Assembly: GCA_902803365.1 (NCBI GenBank)
Contig: CADCPU010000388.1
Span: 1 to 8,572, forward strand
Direction: 5' to 3'
Length of the DNA: 8,572 nt
From: Oscillospiraceae bacterium
GTDB taxonomy: Bacteria; Bacillota_A; Clostridia; Saccharofermentanales; Saccharofermentanaceae
The notes below the pieces were generated by a model that saw only the letters and a list, made by a program, of their open reading frames with translations, was not told the DNA's origin and did no database searches. Each line of letters starts with the position of its first letter. Position 1 is the first letter of the stretch. The translations under genes were made by a program, and so were the position numbers. This document shows, piece after piece, positions 6,751-8,572 of the stretch.

Positions 6751-8199
6751 TTATTTCAGAACGTAGAGTTCCGTGATATCTTCACTTTCAGGTCCCTGCA
6801 TCGAGCAGCCTTTCTCCTTGGCCAGTTCGATGTAGTCAAGGATCTCGCGGGTAATGATCTCGCCCGGTGCGAGGATCGGGATTCCCGGCGGATAACACAT
6901 GACGGATTCCGCACAGATCCTGCCGATCGTTGATTCGAGCGGCAGCTTCTCCTTCTCTGCGTAGAAGGCCTCCTGAGGAGTAGCCTTGACGATAGGAGTC
7001 ATGTACTCCGCGCAGAAGAAGTTTCCCTTCGGCTTGGAATAAAGTCTCGCGATGTCGTTAAGAGCACCTGCAAGACGCTCGATCTCCTGGATCCTGTCAC
7101 CGATGGAGATATAGGCGAGAACGTTCGAGAGATCGCCGAACTCCATCTGTATGTCGTATTCGTCGCGCAGGAGGTCGTAGACCTCGATACCGGTAAGACC
7201 GATGCCGCGCGTGTTGATAACAAGCTTGGTTATATCAAAATCATAGACGCTGCTCTTGTTGATAAGCTCTGATCCGAAAGCATAGAATCCTTCGATCTCA
7301 TTGATCTCTTCTCTCGCGTATGCAGCCATATCGCAGACCTTCGCGAAGCTCTGCTTACCCTTGAGCGCGAGATTCCTTCGGCTGATATCAAGACTTCCGA
7401 GGAGCAGATAAGACGCACTCGTCGTCTGAGTAAGATTGATGATATTGCTAACGTAACCTTCGTTTATTCCCTCACCTGTCAGGAGCATTGAACTCTGAGT
7501 AAGAGATCCGCCTGACTTATGCATGCTGATCGATGCCATATCGGCACCGGCAGCCATGGCATTCATCGGAAGGCCCTCACCGAAGTAAAGATGAGTACCG
7601 TGAGCCTCGTCGACAAGTGCGAGCATATTGTTGGCATGTGCAAGATCAACGATCGACTTAAGGTCGGAACAGATTCCGTAGTAGGACGGATTGTTGATCA
7701 TGATGGCCTTCGCATCAGGATTCTGCTCGATCGCAGTCTTAACATCCTTGAGCTCCATTCCGAGAGGAATACCGAGGTCGCGGTCGACCTTAGGATCGAT
7801 ATATACAGGAACGGCTCCGCAGAGGATCAGGGCATTGATCGCGCTCTTATGGACATTACGAGGCATGATGATCTTGTCACCGCGCTTGCAGGCCGTAAGT
7901 ACCATGCTCTGAACGGCACTCGTCGTACCGCCTACCATCATGAAAGCATGCTTGGCACCGAAAGCGTCTGCCGCGAGCTCCTCTGCTTCCTTGATAACGG
8001 ATACCGGATGGCAGAGATTATCGAGTGCCTTCATGGAGTTTACGTCGATCTCCACACACTTGATGCCCAAAAAGTCCACGAGCTCGAGGTTGCCCCTGCC
8101 GCGCTTATGTCCCGGCACGTCAAAAGGAACGACCCTCTGTCGTCTGAAATTCTCTATAGCCTTATACAAAGGCGCATTTTTCTGTCTTTCCAGATCCAT
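6751..8199 (-). CDS. speA: Arginine decarboxylase, PLP-dependent, compact Gram-positive type
   Basis: A 482-residue member of the Orn/Lys/Arg decarboxylase group with the aspartate-aminotransferase fold (fold type I). The PLP lysine is Lys228 in S-M-H-K-S-G-G. Other landmarks are F-D-V-P-G-H-K-R-G at 26-34, V-G-G-T-T-S at 89-94, N-N-P-S-Y-Y-G at 169-175, V-D-E-A-H-G-T-H at 196-203 and the C-terminal C-Y-P-P-G-I-P-I-L-A-P-G-E at about 435-447. The family includes arginine, lysine and ornithine decarboxylases that are hard to separate by motif, but this length matches the short Bacillus SpeA type, and aguA plus aguB downstream call for agmatine, which gives EC 4.1.1.19. The start is ATG at 8199 with GGAG six nucleotides upstream; an in-frame TTG at 8211 lies before that site. 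It is the first gene of the operon and sits directly behind a leader with an intrinsic terminator. Confidence 0.93.
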   Translation of the reverse strand: MDLERQKNAPLYKAIENFRRQRVVPFDVPGHKRGRGNLELVDFLGIKCVEIDVNSMKALDNLCHPVSVIKEAEELAADAFGAKHAFMMVGGTTSAVQSMVLTACKRGDKIIMPRNVHKSAINALILCGAVPVYIDPKVDRDLGIPLGMELKDVKTAIEQNPDAKAIMINNPSYYGICSDLKSIVDLAHANNMLALVDEAHGTHLYFGEGLPMNAMAAGADMASISMHKSGGSLTQSSMLLTGEGINEGYVSNIINLTQTTSASYLLLGSLDISRRNLALKGKQSFAKVCDMAAYAREEINEIEGFYAFGSELINKSSVYDFDITKLVINTRGIGLTGIEVYDLLRDEYDIQMEFGDLSNVLAYISIGDRIQEIERLAGALNDIARLYSKPKGNFFCAEYMTPIVKATPQEAFYAEKEKLPLESTIGRICAESVMCYPPGIPILAPGEIITREILDYIELAKEKGCSMQGPESEDITELYVLK

Positions 8200-8205
8200 T
8201 ATTAT

Positions 8206-8209
8206 CTCC
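8206..8209 (-). promoter_or_regulatory. Ribosome binding site of speA
   Basis: GGAG on the minus strand, six nucleotides before the ATG at 8199 and only four bases after the T-tract of the leader terminator. Transcripts stopped at the terminator therefore lack the site entirely. Confidence 0.8.
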
Positions 8210-8213
8210 AAAC

Positions 8214-8238
8214 AAAAAGCAGTTCATTGCTGAACTGC
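8214..8238 (-). terminator. Intrinsic terminator in the speA leader (attenuator)
   Basis: On the minus strand GCAGTTC, a six-base loop AGCAAT and GAACTGC form a perfect 7-bp stem followed at once by TTTTT. A G-U and two A-U pairs with the T-tract could lengthen the stem. It points toward speA and lies between the operon promoter and the speA ribosome binding site. A terminator there would stop the operon's own transcript unless an alternative fold is made, so it is best read as a regulatory attenuator. It could instead end an upstream small RNA. Confidence 0.85.
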
Positions 8239-8292
8239 CTTGAAATCACGGTTAATAGCTTAGACCTGCTCTCCAAGGGTAGCGCTTCAGCA

Positions 8293-8310
8293 TTGGTTAT
8301 GAGTAACCAA
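8293..8310 (-). repeat. Perfect 7-bp leader hairpin with four-base loop
   Basis: On the minus strand TTGGTTA, loop CTCA and TAACCAA form a perfect stem. It lies just upstream of the segment that can pair with the terminator arm. It is not followed by a T-tract, so it is not itself a terminator. Confidence 0.6.
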
Positions 8311-8320
8311 CTTATAAAAT

Positions 8321-8333
8321 TAGGTTTTACCTA
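8321..8333 (-). repeat. Short 5-bp leader hairpin
   Basis: Minus-strand TAGGT, loop AAA and ACCTA form a short stem in the AT-rich middle of the leader. It separates the GC-rich 5' structure from the hairpin and attenuator near the 3' end, and may be only a linker element. Confidence 0.4.
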
Positions 8334-8397
8334 GTTAAATAATTGCGATGCCTTTACACCGCATGCGGCACTGACCTGCCCCGTCCGATGAGCGTTA

Positions 8398-8417
8398 AAC
8401 ACGACGGCTGCCGTGTT
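8398..8417 (-). repeat. Inverted repeat forming the first leader hairpin
   Basis: As minus-strand RNA, AACACGGC pairs with GTCGTGTT over 8 bp, including one G-U, around the loop AGCC. It is enclosed by the TTGACC/GGTCAG pairing. The plus-strand half-site AACACGA also recurs in the promoter spacer at 8444-8450. Confidence 0.6.
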
Positions 8418-8438
8418 CGGTCAAATATTTACCTCAAG

Positions 8439-8466
8439 ATTATAACACGAAGTGTTTTTATTTCAA
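8439..8466 (-). promoter_or_regulatory. Promoter of the polyamine operon
   Basis: The minus strand has TTGAAA (8466-8461) and TATAAT (8444-8439) 16 bp apart. TGT directly before the -10 box supplies an extended TGn motif. This is a near-consensus housekeeping-sigma promoter, with a predicted start at about 8432-8434. A palindrome AACAC-TTC-GTGTT (8456-8444) fills most of the spacer and could be an operator. Confidence 0.82.
8444..8456. promoter_or_regulatory. Palindrome in the promoter spacer, possible operator
   Basis: AACAC, three bases and GTGTT form a perfect 5-bp inverted repeat between the -35 and -10 boxes of the operon promoter. A repressor bound here would block RNA polymerase. No regulator gene is in the window, and a palindrome this short can occur by chance. 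Confidence 0.35.
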
Positions 8467-8572
8467 TACGACCAAGCGCTCGAAAAGCATATAATTGTTT
8501 TTGAATATTTGTTAAACTTTATTTATAAATCCTATTTTTTTATTAGAAATCGGTGTAAATTAGTATCATAAA
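8467..8572. other. AT-rich intergenic region upstream of the operon promoter
   Basis: No gene or convincing RNA is visible in these last 106 bases, which are rich in A and T tracts. Part of it may act as an UP-like element for the minus-strand promoter. On the plus strand TTGAAT (8501-8506) and TATAAA (8524-8529) with a 17-bp spacer could form a divergent promoter for a gene beyond the window, but in such AT-rich sequence this is weak evidence. Confidence 0.35.

Larger units (their letters stand above)
8200..8433 (-). promoter_or_regulatory. Structured 5' leader of the polyamine operon, candidate riboswitch or attenuator
   Basis: About 234 nt separate the predicted transcription start near 8433 from the speA ATG. 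In transcript order the leader holds: TTGACC near 8424-8419, able to pair with GGTCAG at 8376-8371; within it a hairpin of AACACGGC and GTCGTGTT with loop AGCC (8417-8398); a 10-bp palindrome CCGCATGCGG (8368-8359); a 5-bp hairpin TAGGT-AAA-ACCTA (8333-8321); a perfect 7-bp hairpin TTGGTTA-CTCA-TAACCAA (8310-8293); a possible antiterminator strand (8291-8274); and the terminator. The first hairpin contains one G-U pair that is a mismatch on the plus strand, which fits an RNA made from the minus strand. By eye I see no T-box sequence and no hallmark cores of the SAM-I, lysine, glycine, cobalamin or TPP riboswitches. The function and ligand are not known from sequence. Confidence 0.6.

Noticed and set aside
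8200..8211. TTG start for speA at 8211
   Set aside because: It lies before the GGAG that fits the ATG at 8199, and it abuts the terminator T-tract.
7519..8334. Open plus-strand frame of 271 codons opposite speA and its leader
   Set aside because: It is antisense to the clear speA gene, runs through the terminator and leader, and has no recognisable domain or ribosome binding site.
8359..8368. Palindrome CCGCATGCGG as an operator or terminator
   Set aside because: It is too compact for a hairpin loop and has no T-tract; it sits within the leader after the start of transcription, so it is noted only as part of the leader.
8200..8433. The speA leader as a known lysine, glycine, TPP, SAM-I, cobalamin or T-box element
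   Set aside because: Short resemblances such as CTTGGAGAGC exist, but the conserved cores of these classes are not present in the right order. This is a judgement by eye; a covariance-model search would decide it.
1..8572. CRISPR arrays, tRNA or rRNA genes, insertion sequences, phage or defence genes
   Set aside because: No repeat-spacer pattern, RNA gene signature, transposase or mobile-element end is visible; the window is metabolic and tightly packed.

Overview
The window carries one minus-strand polyamine biosynthesis operon of six genes (8199 down to 1429), its promoter and a roughly 230-nt 5' leader (8466 to 8200), and the 3' part of a plus-strand Na/Pi-cotransporter-like gene that converges on the operon's end. 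Moderate GC in the genes, a very AT-rich upstream region, strong AAGGAGG-type ribosome binding sites, a compact Gram-positive-type arginine decarboxylase and a TGnTATAAT promoter suggest a member of Bacillota, probably class Clostridia. Genus cannot be told from this sequence.

Layout. 2-1426 (+): 5'-truncated Na/phosphate symporter with a PhoU-like tail; its stop lies 2 bp from the stop of the last operon gene. Operon in order of transcription: speA (arginine decarboxylase, 8199-6751), speE (spermidine synthase, 6730-5858), a carboxynorspermidine/carboxyspermidine dehydrogenase (5844-4582), nspC (the matching decarboxylase, 4585-3425), aguA (agmatine deiminase, 3425-2328) and aguB (N-carbamoylputrescine amidase, 2304-1429). 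Genes are 13-23 bp apart or overlap by 1-4 bp, so they are very likely one transcript.

Pathway. SpeA makes agmatine from arginine; AguA and AguB convert agmatine through N-carbamoylputrescine to putrescine; the dehydrogenase condenses putrescine with aspartate semialdehyde to carboxyspermidine, which NspC decarboxylates to spermidine. SpeE offers a second, decarboxylated-SAM-dependent route to spermidine, but no SAM decarboxylase (speD) is in the window. Two aminopropyl-transfer chemistries in one operon is the main metabolic oddity.

The most interesting non-coding part is the speA leader. A strong promoter is followed by a structured leader that ends in an intrinsic terminator placed directly before the speA ribosome binding site. 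A sequence about 50 nt upstream can pair with the terminator's 5' arm and form an antiterminator. This is the architecture of a transcription-attenuation switch or riboswitch. I could not match it by eye to any riboswitch class I know, so it is the best candidate here for an undescribed element, perhaps sensing a polyamine, arginine or a related metabolite. The ligand is not shown by the sequence.
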